From an uncultured Eubacteriales bacterium (GTDB taxonomy: Bacteria > Bacillota > Clostridia > Christensenellales > Aristaeellaceae), in assembly GCA_902767565.1 (NCBI GenBank), contig CACXHY010000001.1:102217-166216 (forward strand): 64,000 nucleotides of DNA, in the 5' to 3' direction. The notes beneath the pieces are model-generated. The model searched no databases, had not been told where the DNA came from, and saw only the letters and a list, made by a program, of their open reading frames with translations. The translations under genes were made by a program, and so were the position numbers. This document shows, one piece after another, positions 42,296 through 50,512 of the stretch; the stretch's first letter is position 1, and every line of letters begins with the position of its first letter.

Positions 42296-42842
42296 GTTCT
42301 TTCCTCCTCATCCTTCCGTTCATCCGGGCATCCCTGTCCAGCTTCTCCAGGCGGTCCCAGGCCTCCAGGGCCGCAGCCCGGGCGCCGGCCGTCCAGAGGG
42401 CGTTGCAGGCGTCATAGATCACCAGCCACAGGCGGCAGGCGGAGGCGCCTTCATCCTCGGCCACGGCCGCGGCGGTCACCGGGGAGCCGAAGCGCTCCAC
42501 CAGCTCATCCGCCGGGCTTGCGCGGACCGGCATGCGCACAGGGCCGCCCGGAAGGCCCGCGGGAGCCTCCGTCCCTTCGGGCGGCATCTTCTCCGCCTCA
42601 CCGCCGGGCGGGCCTTCCCGGGCCGTTTCCGGGGCGTTTTCTGGCCATCCCGGGGCACAGACCGGCGTGAAGCCCGCGGCGCGGTCATGCAGCAGCCGCA
42701 GGACATCCTCCCGGGTCACCCGGGCCAGCAGGGCGGCCGCCTCGGGCGGGGGCGTCCCATAGCAGCGCCGCGTCACCCGCCCGCCGTCCAGGCGGAAGCG
42801 GAAGCCCATGCCCTCCAGGGCCAGCACATCGGTCGCGCTCAC
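42285..42842 (-). CDS. Hypothetical protein of the element
   Basis: 185 residues from GTG 42842, with GGAGGTGA upstream and a 4-base overlap (GTGA) with the DUF3987 stop. The N-terminal 60 residues look globular (LALEGMGFRFRLDGGRVTRRCYG), the middle is Gly/Pro/Glu-rich and probably disordered, and the C-terminus is helical and basic (AWDRLEKLDRDARMNGRMRRKEH). I recognise no family. It is coupled to the DUF3987 gene and may act with it. Confidence 0.65.
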   Translation of the reverse strand: MSATDVLALEGMGFRFRLDGGRVTRRCYGTPPPEAAALLARVTREDVLRLLHDRAAGFTPVCAPGWPENAPETAREGPPGGEAEKMPPEGTEAPAGLPGGPVRMPVRASPADELVERFGSPVTAAAVAEDEGASACRLWLVIYDACNALWTAGARAAALEAWDRLEKLDRDARMNGRMRRKEHEG

Positions 42843-44344
42843 AGGGTCACCTCCTCCACCTCCGCGCCGCCCCGGGCCAGCAGACCCGGGTGAACCTCCC
42901 ACACCGGGGAAGGCGTCCGGCCGCCGGAAGGCGCGGGCTGATCCGCGGCCAGGCGGATATAGCCCACCCTGGCCAGCAGCTCCAGGGCGGTCTTATAGGC
43001 CTCCAGGGCTTCCTCCCCCAGCACATAGCGGCCGGCGTCCCGCCAGAAGTCCGACTGCCTGAAGCGCTCCCGGTCCCGCAGCTTCGGCAGCAGCATCCGC
43101 GCATGATCCGTCAGGCGGGCGTCATGGCCCCCGAAGGCGGCGCGGGCGTGAGGGATCAGGTATTCCCTGGCGATCCAGGCGGCGGCGTCCCATGAGGCGC
43201 GGGACACGCTGTCCTCACCCGCCAGCAGGGACAGGAGGCCGGCCAGGCGCACCGTGTTTCCGCAGAGCTTCCCCGCCCAGGCCTGCAGCACCCCGCCCAG
43301 GTCCTCCGGCAGCCGCGCCTCCACCTCGTCGAAGAAAGCCCGATAGGCATCCTCCGCCATGGGATCGAAGGGGATCACCAGGTCCTCCGCGCCGGCCAGG
43401 CGGCGGACCACACCGGACCACCAGGCGGCCAGCTCCTCCGGCACCGGGTCCCCCTCCGCCTTCCGACGGCCGATCATAGACCGGGGCAGGAAGTACAGGA
43501 AGCGGGCATGCAGGCCCCGGTCCGCGCCTGTGCCGTCCGCCATGAAGTCCTCCAGGAGGCGGGGCTGGCACCCCAGGCAGACGGACAGGCAGGCCCGCCG
43601 GATATGCCATTCTCCCCGGTTCACCCGGCGGCCGTGAAAAGGCGCGTTGTTGTAGCCGGACAGGATAGGGCCCAGGTTGACCGCCCCGCCGTCCCGGCCA
43701 TAGGAGCGGCCGGTCATCACGTTCAGGCTGTCCGCCTCATCGGACAGCAGCGCCCCGCGGCCCTCATGTTCCGCCATCCCCTGCACCAGGCTCTCCGGGG
43801 TCACATCGGACTGCAGGGACTCGGGTTCCGGGCGGCGGCGGGCCATCAGCTCCGCCTTTTCTTCCTCCAGGGCCAGGCTCTCCGTCCGCCCCTTGGCTCT
43901 GCTCATCTCCCTGCCCAGGGCGGACAGCTCCCGGTCAATGGCGGCGTTCTCCTCCCGGACCGCCCGGCGGCGTTCCTCCAGCAGCTCTTCCAGGGGGCGG
44001 GACTGATACCGCAGACAAGGCGTTTTCCGCTCCCCGGAGGCGGCGCGGCACAGGAGGAACAACTGCGCCGGCTCCGTGTAATCGGTTTCCCGATGCTTCG
44101 GCCGCACCGTCACCCGGCCCACCACCGCCGCGGAAGCCACCCCCAGGGCAAAGCAGACCGCCAGATCGGGCGGCACTTGCCAGCACTCCGCCACGGCCCT
44201 GCAGAAGGCCCCGAAGCGGTCCGGCAGCGCATCCACGGGGAAGGCCGGCAGGGCCCGGGAAGTCCCCGGAAGGGACGGCCACGCTGCGGGAGCCGATGCA
44301 GGCGGCAGCCTCTCCGCCTCATAACTGTTCAACAAATCCGTCAT
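42839..44344 (-). CDS. DUF3987 (YfjI-like) helicase-type protein
   Basis: 501 residues. The P-loop-like motif ASGERKTP (102-109) matches the SGERKSP of DUF3987 proteins, with a coiled coil (125-170) and SDEADSLNVMTGRSYGRDGG as a likely Walker B region. DUF3987 proteins are found in phages, plasmids and islands beside primases and are taken to be replicative ATPases. The gene is 6 bases after the CHC2 gene, so the two are probably one functional pair that replicates the element. Confidence 0.82.
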   Translation of the reverse strand: MTDLLNSYEAERLPPASAPAAWPSLPGTSRALPAFPVDALPDRFGAFCRAVAECWQVPPDLAVCFALGVASAAVVGRVTVRPKHRETDYTEPAQLFLLCRAASGERKTPCLRYQSRPLEELLEERRRAVREENAAIDRELSALGREMSRAKGRTESLALEEEKAELMARRRPEPESLQSDVTPESLVQGMAEHEGRGALLSDEADSLNVMTGRSYGRDGGAVNLGPILSGYNNAPFHGRRVNRGEWHIRRACLSVCLGCQPRLLEDFMADGTGADRGLHARFLYFLPRSMIGRRKAEGDPVPEELAAWWSGVVRRLAGAEDLVIPFDPMAEDAYRAFFDEVEARLPEDLGGVLQAWAGKLCGNTVRLAGLLSLLAGEDSVSRASWDAAAWIAREYLIPHARAAFGGHDARLTDHARMLLPKLRDRERFRQSDFWRDAGRYVLGEEALEAYKTALELLARVGYIRLAADQPAPSGGRTPSPVWEVHPGLLARGGAEVEEVTL

Positions 44345-44350
44345 GTTCTG

Positions 44351-44962
44351 TTATCCTCTCCGCCACTTCGCCCGCGCAGCGGCCTCCGCGGCATCATTCC
44401 ACATGGTTTCCGCCTGATGCAGACCGTCGAGCCGTTGATCTGCCTCGGCGCGGACCGCCAGGGCCCGCCAGAATCTCTCCGCAGCCGGATCGGCCGCGGC
44501 CTCCCCCAGGGCATCCGCCCTTGCCTTCTCCTCCAGCTCCCCCAGATCCTCCGCCGCCCGGGCCCTGATCCTGCACAGCCGGTCCCAGGTGAAGCCGTCC
44601 GCGTCCGCTTCGGCCAGGAAGGCCGGACGGCGCGGGGGAAGGGGCCGGGGCACGCGGTGGGGCATGGAAGGCGCAAGACCCGCCAGCTCCAGGGCCGCCT
44701 CCGCCCGGTCCAGCCGGTGGAGGGCCGCATAGAGCCCCAGGGCGTCCCCGCCGGCCTTGCAGCCGAAGCAATGCCAGAGATCATTGCTGATCCTGAAGCT
44801 GGCCGTTTTCTCCGCGTGAAGAGGGCAGCGGCACCACCAGGAGGAGCCCCGCTGTTTCAGCTCCAGCCCCTCCCGCCGGGCCACATCCAGGGCGGAGAGC
44901 CCGCGGCACAGGGCAAAGGCCTTGCGCAGGCGGGGATCACTCTCCCCGCGTCCGGTCCTCAT
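44351..44962 (-). CDS. CHC2 zinc-finger protein (primase N-terminal domain only)
   Basis: 203 residues. The zinc ribbon of DnaG-type primases is at 46-68: CPLH, then SFRISNDLWHCFGC with Cys65 and Cys68. DnaG would continue with a TOPRIM catalytic domain, but the remaining 130 residues are a helical, Ala/Arg/Glu-rich region with no TOPRIM motif. It may recognise an origin and recruit host primase or DUF3987. It overlaps the excisionase-like gene by 26 bases; GGGAG precedes the ATG. Confidence 0.8.
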   Translation of the reverse strand: MRTGRGESDPRLRKAFALCRGLSALDVARREGLELKQRGSSWWCRCPLHAEKTASFRISNDLWHCFGCKAGGDALGLYAALHRLDRAEAALELAGLAPSMPHRVPRPLPPRRPAFLAEADADGFTWDRLCRIRARAAEDLGELEEKARADALGEAAADPAAERFWRALAVRAEADQRLDGLHQAETMWNDAAEAAARAKWRRG

Positions 44963-45146
44963 CGGCTCCCGCCTGGCGCCGCAGCCAGGCCTCGAACAGC
45001 TCGGCGTGCATGTACTTGCGATCCCCGATGCGGATCACGGGGAGATCGGCACGGTTGAGGAGGGCATAGGCCGTCCCGCGGCTGAAGCCCATCCCCTGAA
45101 GCTCTTTGGCGGACAGGAGCCGCCGCTGTGTCGTAGCGTTATGCAT
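44937..45146 (-). CDS. Excisionase-like helix-turn-helix protein
   Basis: 69 residues from ATG 45146 with AAGGGGG upstream. The pattern LLSAKELQGMGFSRGTAYALLNRADLPVIRIGDRKYMH (split) is a MerR/excisionase-type winged helix used in Xis and AlpA proteins. It is the first gene of the leftward block and divergent from the XRE repressor, the usual place of xis/alpA in islands. It probably bends DNA at an att end or activates excision. Confidence 0.75.
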   Translation of the reverse strand: MHNATTQRRLLSAKELQGMGFSRGTAYALLNRADLPVIRIGDRKYMHAELFEAWLRRQAGADEDRTRGE

Positions 45147-45240
45147 CAAATTCCCCCTTGTGTTTTGTTCTGTCCTGTGTTATCCTGTGTCTGGCAGGCT
45201 AACTCTATCGGGAACAGTCAGCTATATCATATCTGTTTTA

Positions 45241-45265
45241 TCTGACAATGCAAGAGCTTGTCAGA
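45241..45265. promoter_or_regulatory. Operator-like inverted repeat of the element's switch
   Basis: TCTGACAA (45241-45248) and TTGTCAGA (45258-45265), a perfect 8-bp inverted repeat with a 9-base spacer, lying between the divergent excisionase-like and XRE genes. Confidence 0.6.
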
Positions 45266-45316
45266 AATGAGAGACACGCCACGAAACCGGACCTTGTGAG
45301 ACAGAGGAGAGAGACA

Positions 45317-45991
45317 ATGCAGCAACAACACCAGGCAAAGACGGATTCATCCCCGCAGGCGATCGGCGGACGCGTCCGGGCCATGCGGAAAAGCAAGGGA
45401 TGGATAACGCAGAAGCTCGCGGACGAGATCCATATCACGCGCTCCAACCTGTGCAGCAAGGAGAGCGGAACGTGGGCCTTCAGCACGGAAGAAATTGTCC
45501 GGCTCTCCGAGGTGTTCGGGGTCACCACGGACTACATCCTCACCGGCATCCGGGCCGAGAACCGCCCCGCGGCGGCGGCCCTGGGCCTGTCCGATGCGGC
45601 GCTCCAGGCCCTCAGGAGCCGGGACCCGGACCTGATGAACATCCTCGACTATATGCTCTCCCGAAAGGCCGGGCGGGACATCCTGTCCGTGCTCTGGTGG
45701 TACATCTGTACGGACTACGGGAGCGGCCTGGAATTCTACGGGGCAGACGGCGAAAAGCTCCCCGTCACGAGCTGGGGCGCGTGGGGCATGGACCGGGCCG
45801 GGAACGGTATGCTGATGCAGGGCGATATCAACAGCAAAAACGCATACTGGGGCAACATCCCCGCCGCCGTGGACAAGGAACACCTGGAGCGGATCATGGA
45901 CGCCCTGCGCCGGCTCAAAGAGATATACCAGGCGGAGATCACCGCAGAGCCAAAGAAAAAAGGAGGCCGCAGCCATGCCAAAGAAGAGTAA
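45317..45991 (+). CDS. XRE-family repressor of the element
   Basis: 224 residues from ATG 45317, 7 bases after GAGGAG. Residues 16-77 are an XRE helix-turn-helix (GGRVRAMRKSKGWITQKLADEI, split; EIVRLSEVFGVTTDYILTG). The C-terminal 140 residues are unknown and may bind an inducer or an antirepressor, as in Stl repressors of staphylococcal islands. It overlaps the integrase start by 17 bases and should hold the leftward block silent through the inverted repeat at 45241-45265. An earlier in-frame ATG at 45248 lies inside that repeat and has no ribosome site. Confidence 0.85.
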   Translation: MQQQHQAKTDSSPQAIGGRVRAMRKSKGWITQKLADEIHITRSNLCSKESGTWAFSTEEIVRLSEVFGVTTDYILTGIRAENRPAAAALGLSDAALQALRSRDPDLMNILDYMLSRKAGRDILSVLWWYICTDYGSGLEFYGADGEKLPVTSWGAWGMDRAGNGMLMQGDINSKNAYWGNIPAAVDKEHLERIMDALRRLKEIYQAEITAEPKKKGGRSHAKEE

Positions 45992-47159
45992 CACCCGGGG
46001 CGCCCAGGGCGGGGGCAGCATCCGCCGCTACAATGAGACCACCTGGCAGGGCCGGGTCACCGTCGGCCGCGATCCCGGCACCGGGAAGCAGATCCAGCGG
46101 TCCTTTTACGGAAAGACCCAGGCGGAAGTCCAGAAGAAAATGAACGAGGCCCTCCACCAGATCGACGCGGGCATCTACACCGCGCCCAGCAAGCTCACCA
46201 TGGCGCAATGGCTGGACATCTGGGCGGACGAATACACCGGCGGCATCAAAGAGCAGACCCGGGATCATTACAGGACGGTCAGCCGCGTCCACCTGAAGCC
46301 GGCCCTGGGCAGCGTGAAGCTCTCCGCCCTGAAGCCGCACCTGATCCAGGCGCTCTATAACCGCCTTGTCCGGGAGGAGAACAAGAGCCCGAAAACCGTA
46401 AAGAACATCAACGGCGTCCTCCACAAGGCGCTCCAGCAGGCCGTCCTCCTGCAGTATATCCCCGCCAACCCCTGCCAGGCCGTGCAGCTCCCGAAGGTGG
46501 AAAAAGCGGGGATCAAGCCCCTCACCGAGGCCCAGACGCTGGACTTCCTGGCGGCCATCCGGGGCTCCGAGTATGAGGACATCCTGAAGGTGGACCTTTT
46601 CACCGGCCTCCGCCAGGGGGAGATCATGGGCCTCACATGGGACCGGGTGGACTTCCGCGCCGGCACCATCCTCATTGACCGGCAAATGATCTATGAGCGG
46701 CACAGCGGCGGCGTCTATTCCTTCGCCTCCACGAAAACGGACCGCGCGCGCAGGATCAAGCCCGCGCCGTTCGTCATGGACATCCTGCGGGCTGTCCGCC
46801 GCAAACAGATCGTGCAGCGCCGCACCGCCGGGGACAAGTGGGACGAAGGCAGCTTTACCGGCGCCGGCCTTGTGTTCACTTCCCCCCTGGGCCTCCACTA
46901 CAGCAAGACCACCCTGACCCACCAGGTCAGCCGGATCGGCAAGCGGATCGGCGCCCCGGCCCTCCGCTTCCATGACCTCCGCCACACCTACGCGGTCATG
47001 TCCATCCGCGCCGGGGACGATATCAAAACCATCAGCTCCAACCTGGGCCACAGCACCATCACCATCACCATGGACACCTACGCCCATTTCACCGAGGACA
47101 TGGCCAACGATTCCGCCTCCCGCATGCAGGCCTACAGCGCCCGCTTGGGCGCGGTCTGA
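45975..47159 (+). CDS. Tyrosine recombinase (integrase) of the element
   Basis: 394 residues. An AP2-like arm-binding domain (17-55, SIRRYNETTWQGRVTVG) is followed by a SAM-like core-binding domain (70-155) and the catalytic domain with Arg213, Lys254, His333, Arg336, His359 and the nucleophile Tyr369, all intact. Tn916-type integrases of this build bind arm repeats near both element ends, here AAAGGCTAA. It should join the tRNA-Trp 3' end to the element's att site. It lies 475 bases from attR. Confidence 0.96.
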   Translation: MPKKSNTRGAQGGGSIRRYNETTWQGRVTVGRDPGTGKQIQRSFYGKTQAEVQKKMNEALHQIDAGIYTAPSKLTMAQWLDIWADEYTGGIKEQTRDHYRTVSRVHLKPALGSVKLSALKPHLIQALYNRLVREENKSPKTVKNINGVLHKALQQAVLLQYIPANPCQAVQLPKVEKAGIKPLTEAQTLDFLAAIRGSEYEDILKVDLFTGLRQGEIMGLTWDRVDFRAGTILIDRQMIYERHSGGVYSFASTKTDRARRIKPAPFVMDILRAVRRKQIVQRRTAGDKWDEGSFTGAGLVFTSPLGLHYSKTTLTHQVSRIGKRIGAPALRFHDLRHTYAVMSIRAGDDIKTISSNLGHSTITITMDTYAHFTEDMANDSASRMQAYSARLGAV

Positions 47160-47384
47160 TCCGCCCGGGGAAAAGGTCACCCCGCACCCGCAGGACCCCG
47201 CAGCGACCATTCCTGGCCGCGTGGAGGGCATCCGGGCGGCAGCGCTGTCCCGGGCAAACGAAAAATGCGGCGTCCCCCGCTCATCGTGCGAGGACACCGC
47301 ACCGCGCCGGCCCGCTCTCCGCAAGGCCTCCGGCTCCTTCATGCGTTTCGTGCGCTACATGCGGGGCACGGCCAAACCAACGCC

Positions 47385-47452
47385 CCGCCAGGCCCTCTGT
47401 ACCGCCAGGCTCTCCGCACCGCCAGGCCTTCCGCCCGGCCAGGCCCTCCGCC
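47385..47452. repeat. 17-bp tandem repeat, four units
   Basis: Units start at 47385, 47402, 47419 and 47436 and follow CCGCCAGGCCCTCCGCC with one to four changes. The 17-base period is not a multiple of three, arguing against a coding origin. Confidence 0.75.
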
Positions 47453-47551
47453 CCAGCTCCCGCCATGGCACCGCCGGGTCCTCCGACGGATCACCGGGAA
47501 GCCCCGGGCACCCGGTCACCGGCACCCCGATCCGGCGCCTTCCGAAGCTGT

Positions 47552-47572
47552 AAAGGCTAAATTGAAGGCTAA
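47552..47572. repeat. Right arm-type repeats (two)
   Basis: AAAGGCTAA at 47552 and GAAGGCTAA at 47564, same orientation as the three left copies, about 65-80 bases inside attR. Confidence 0.7.
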
Positions 47573-47591
47573 ACGCCCCCGAAAAGGCACC

Positions 47592-47628
47592 AAAAAACCC
47601 CCGCGGAACCGCATTCCACAAGGGTTTT
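47592..47628 (-). terminator. Element-borne terminator for tRNA-Trp
   Basis: On the minus strand AAAACCC...GGAATGCGGTTCC...GGGTTTTTT forms a nested stem followed by T-rich sequence, 8 bases beyond the tRNA 3' end. It replaces the original terminator at 40099. Confidence 0.6.
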
Positions 47629-47633
47629 GGCAG

Positions 47634-47655
47634 AGCAGGGGCTGAAGGATTCGAA
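47634..47655 (-). repeat. attR: att copy within the intact tRNA-Trp gene
   Basis: Exact 22-base match to 40119-40140. It covers 20 bases of the tRNA 3' part and 2 bases beyond. Confidence 0.9.
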
Positions 47656-47706
47656 CCCTCAACAAAGGTTTTGGAGACCCACGTGTTACCATTACACCAA
47701 GCCCCT
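47636..47706 (-). tRNA. trnW: tRNA-Trp (anticodon CCA)
   Basis: 71 bases, CCA tail not encoded. Acceptor AGGGGCT/AGCCCCT pairs fully; D stem GTGT/ACAC; anticodon loop CTCCAAA with CCA at 47674-47672; T arm GAGGG-TTCGAAT-CCTTC; discriminator G. The anticodon stem TGGGT/ACCTT has a T-T mismatch at 27-43 and a G-T at 28-42. The gene is the integration site of the element and stays whole. Confidence 0.93.
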
Positions 47707-47721
47707 CTGCGAACAGTGGGG

Positions 47722-47750
47722 AGTTTAGCACAGAAACATCGTCTTGTCAA
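47722..47750 (-). promoter_or_regulatory. tRNA-Trp promoter
   Basis: Minus strand TTGACA (47750-47745), 17-base spacer, TAAACT (47727-47722), about 8 bases before the mature 5' end region. Confidence 0.75.
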
Positions 47751-47789
47751 GAATGAATATTGGGGATCGGGACGAGTCTGCGGGAAAAA

Positions 47790-47839
47790 GCGGTCACCGG
47801 GAGGGCTGCATCTGCGCCCCAAGTCCTCCCGGTGACCGC
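47790..47839 (-). terminator. copA terminator
   Basis: Perfect 15-bp stem (47790-47804 with 47825-47839), 20-base loop, followed by TTTTT on the minus strand. Confidence 0.85.
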
Positions 47840-47850
47840 ACGGTTCGGCG

Positions 47851-50385
47851 TCAGTCCTTCGCGCCCGGACCGGCGAAACCGGGAAAACCGTAATCCTCGG
47901 CTTCTATGGCGGCGCGGATCCGCGCTTCGTCGGGTTCACCGGAAAGTGTGACGCGCACGGTGCCCGCGGTGTGATCCGCATGGGCATCGCGGATGAAGGG
48001 CAAAGTTTCCAGCGCGTTCTCCACCGTGCGCTCGCAGTGCTCGCACATCATGCCATCCACGAGCAGGATTCGCTCCGCTTCTTCCTCCATTTTCGCGGGC
48101 ACGACCGCCGGGACAGGCAGGCTCGCCGTGCCGCGCCTGCGTCCGCGAAGGGGACGATCCCGCCGGGCATCATGGACGTCGACAAGGTTCAGCCGCAGAG
48201 CGTTCATGCAGACCGTAAAGCTGGAAAGGCTCATGGCCGCGGCGCCGATCATGGGATTGATCTGCCAGCCGAAGAGGCCTGCCGCCATGGGGATGCAGAT
48301 CACGTTGTAGAAGAACGCCCAGAAGAGGTTCTCGTGGATGTTGACCAGCGTCCGGCGGCTCAGGCGAACGGCGGCCGCGGCATCCTCGAGGGAGGACTGC
48401 ATCAGCACCACATCCGCGCTGTCGATCGCCACATCCGTGCCTGCGCCGATGGCGATGCCGACATCCGCGCGGGTCAGGGCGGGGGCGTCGTTGATCCCGT
48501 CGCCCACCATCGCCACCGTGCCGTCCCGCTGCAGGGACTGCACCACTTCGCTTTTGCCATCGGGCAGGACGCCCGCCACCACATCGTCGACTCCGGCCTT
48601 GGCCGCGATGGCCCGGGCCGTCTTTTCGTTGTCACCGGTCAGCATGACGACCTGGATGCCCATCCTCCGAAGCGCTGCCACGGCTCCTGGAGAATCCTGC
48701 TTGAGCACGTCGGCCACGGCGATCATGCCCAGCAGTTTCCCGTCCGCGGCAAAGAACAGGGGCGTCTTGCCCTCTGCCCGCAGCGCGTCCGCGTCCATCG
48801 CCTTTGCGGCGGGGATCAGGTCTGTATTCCCGCCCAGCACCGTCTGTCCGTCCAGTACGGCTTCCAGGCCTTTGCCCGGATGGTTCACGAAGCCGCTGAC
48901 TTCCCGGAGCACGAGGCCGTCCTCCCCGGCGCGGCGCACCACAGCTCCGGCAAGGGGGTGCTCGCTGCGGCTCTCCAGCGCGTAGGCGACTTCCAGCAGC
49001 CGGGCCGGATCGATGCCGTCCGCGGGGACCACGTCCGTCACGGTGGGCTCGCCCGACGTCAGTGTGCCGGTCTTGTCAAGCGCGATGCGGTCGATCCTGC
49101 CCGTCTGCTCCAGGGCCTCGCCGGTCTTGAAGAGAATACCGCTGCGGGCGCCGACGCCGTTGCCCACCATGATGGCCACCGGCGTGGCGAGTCCCAGCGC
49201 GCAAGGACAGGAGATCACCAGCACGGAGATACCTCTGGCCAGCGCGAAGGACAGGCTCTGACCGGCCAGCAGCCAGCCGATCACCACCACCGCCGCGATC
49301 CCGATCACGGCAGGCACAAACACAGAGGATACACGGTCGGCGACCCGTGCGATGGGCGCCTTGGTGGCGGCAGCGTCGGAAACCATGCGGATGATCTGGG
49401 CCAGCGTCGTGTCCTCCCCTACCCGGACAGCCCGGCAGCGCAGATAGCCCGAACGGTTCATGGTGGCCGCGCTGACCCTGTCGCCGGGCGCTTTGTCCAC
49501 AGGGATCGACTCCCCGGTGAGTGCGGCCTCGTCCACGGCACTTTCGCCCGACTCCACCACGCCGTCCACGGGGATCCGCTCGCCCGGGCGCACCACAAAG
49601 AGATCGTCCACACGCACGTCGGCGATGTCGACCTCTGTCTCCGCCCCGTCCCGCAGGACGGTCGCGCGCTGCGGGGCCAGCTTCATCAGGCTCCGGAGCG
49701 CGTTGGTGGTTTTGCCCTTGGAGACCGCCTCCAGCAGCTTGCCCACGGTGATCAGCGCGGGGATCATCGCCGCGGATTCAAACCAAAGGTCGTTGTGATA
49801 CAGATCGGACAGGGCTGACATCGGCTGACCGGCCGCGATCATGCCCGTCATGCGATAGAAGGTGAACAGGCTCCAAAGAAACGAGACGGAGGAGCCCATC
49901 GCCACCAGGGTGTCCATATTCGGCGCACCGTGAAGCACCGAGCGGGAGCCGTTCACAAAAAAGTCTCTGTTGATGACCATGACCGTCAGCGCAAGCAGGA
50001 TCTGGGTGACGGAGAGCGCCATATAGTTCCCGTGGAAGAAGGACGGCAGCGGAAAGCCGGCCATGTGGTGGCCCATGGTGATGTACATCAGTAGAGCCAG
50101 AAAGCCCAGCGACAGGATCAGGCGCCTGCGCAGCCGCGGGACTGCCTCGTCTTTCAGTTCCTCCTCCGGTGCGGCATCCTTTGCGGCGCCTTTTCGGGAT
50201 GCGCCGTACCCGGCCTTTTCCACCGCCCGGATGACGGCGTCGGGAGAAGCGGTGCCCTCCACGCCCATGGAGTTGGTCAGCAGGCTCACGGCGCAGGAAG
50301 TCACGCCCTCCACCTGGGAGACCGCCTTCTCCACCCGCGCCTGGCAGGCGGCGCAGCTCATTCCCGTGACATTGTACTGTTCCAT
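47851..50385 (-). CDS. copA: Copper-type P1B ATPase with N- and C-terminal HMA domains
   Basis: 844 residues. N-terminal HMA domain with GMSCAAC (8-14); eight membrane helices; ion motif [11 protein letters not shown]; phosphorylation DKTGTLT; HP motif SEHPLAG; TGDNEKT and [11 protein letters not shown] second HMA domain with GMMCEHC sits at the extreme C-terminus (about 775-844), joined by a basic linker ([14 protein letters not shown]). It exports Cu(I) at ATP cost. ATG at 50385 follows AGGAGGA. The C-terminal domain looks like a fused CopZ-type chaperone. Confidence 0.94.
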   Translation of the reverse strand: MEQYNVTGMSCAACQARVEKAVSQVEGVTSCAVSLLTNSMGVEGTASPDAVIRAVEKAGYGASRKGAAKDAAPEEELKDEAVPRLRRRLILSLGFLALLMYITMGHHMAGFPLPSFFHGNYMALSVTQILLALTVMVINRDFFVNGSRSVLHGAPNMDTLVAMGSSVSFLWSLFTFYRMTGMIAAGQPMSALSDLYHNDLWFESAAMIPALITVGKLLEAVSKGKTTNALRSLMKLAPQRATVLRDGAETEVDIADVRVDDLFVVRPGERIPVDGVVESGESAVDEAALTGESIPVDKAPGDRVSAATMNRSGYLRCRAVRVGEDTTLAQIIRMVSDAAATKAPIARVADRVSSVFVPAVIGIAAVVVIGWLLAGQSLSFALARGISVLVISCPCALGLATPVAIMVGNGVGARSGILFKTGEALEQTGRIDRIALDKTGTLTSGEPTVTDVVPADGIDPARLLEVAYALESRSEHPLAGAVVRRAGEDGLVLREVSGFVNHPGKGLEAVLDGQTVLGGNTDLIPAAKAMDADALRAEGKTPLFFAADGKLLGMIAVADVLKQDSPGAVAALRRMGIQVVMLTGDNEKTARAIAAKAGVDDVVAGVLPDGKSEVVQSLQRDGTVAMVGDGINDAPALTRADVGIAIGAGTDVAIDSADVVLMQSSLEDAAAAVRLSRRTLVNIHENLFWAFFYNVICIPMAAGLFGWQINPMIGAAAMSLSSFTVCMNALRLNLVDVHDARRDRPLRGRRRGTASLPVPAVVPAKMEEEAERILLVDGMMCEHCERTVENALETLPFIRDAHADHTAGTVRVTLSGEPDEARIRAAIEAEDYGFPGFAGPGAKD

Positions 50386-50409
50386 GGGGATCCTCCTTCC
50401 TACGACCGC

Positions 50410-50438
50410 ATGATACCACAAACGACTGCGCCCCGCAA
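50410..50438 (-). promoter_or_regulatory. copA promoter
   Basis: Minus strand TTGCGG (50438-50433), 17-base spacer, TGG-extended TATCAT (50415-50410). No CsoR or CueR site is evident. Confidence 0.6.
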
Positions 50439-50441
50439 GCC

Positions 50442-50470
50442 TTGTCATCGTGCCGAAACTCTGCTATAAT
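50442..50470 (+). promoter_or_regulatory. Promoter of the nnr-prmA-mtaB operon
   Basis: TTGTCA (50442-50447), 17-base spacer, TGC-extended TATAAT (50465-50470). Confidence 0.8.
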
Positions 50471-50512
50471 CGGTAAGGATCCGCGCATGCGGACCCGGGA
50501 GGAGGGATGTCC

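Larger units (their letters stand above)
47160..47591. other. Non-coding right end of the element
   Basis: No gene with a ribosome site. It holds a 17-bp tandem repeat (47385-47452) and two arm-type repeats (47552-47572). Confidence 0.5.
40119..47655. mobile_element. 7.5 kb integrative element in tRNA-Trp, satellite-like
   Basis: Bounds are the 22-bp direct repeats at 40119-40140 and 47634-47655. Contents from the right end: integrase and XRE repressor (rightward); divergent excisionase-like, CHC2 zinc finger, DUF3987, two small hypotheticals and a sigma-like protein (leftward); one small HTH protein (rightward); then a 750-base non-coding end. Arm-type repeats lie near both ends. No structural, packaging, lysis, relaxase or conjugation gene is present. 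The int/repressor set divergent from a replication block is the layout of Gram-positive phage-inducible islands, but it is half their usual size. A decayed prophage or an integrative plasmid are alternatives. Confidence 0.85.

Noticed and set aside
47385..47452. Could the 17-bp repeats be a CRISPR array?
   Set aside because: Units are directly adjacent with no spacers, and no cas genes are present.
47265..47645. 126-codon frame near attR
   Set aside because: No ribosome site, Pro/Arg-rich, and it runs through the 17-bp repeat and the arm sites.
40119..47655. Complete prophage
   Set aside because: No terminase, portal, capsid, tail or lysis genes are seen in 7.5 kb.
40119..47655. Integrative conjugative or mobilizable element
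   Set aside because: No relaxase, coupling protein or type IV secretion gene is found.
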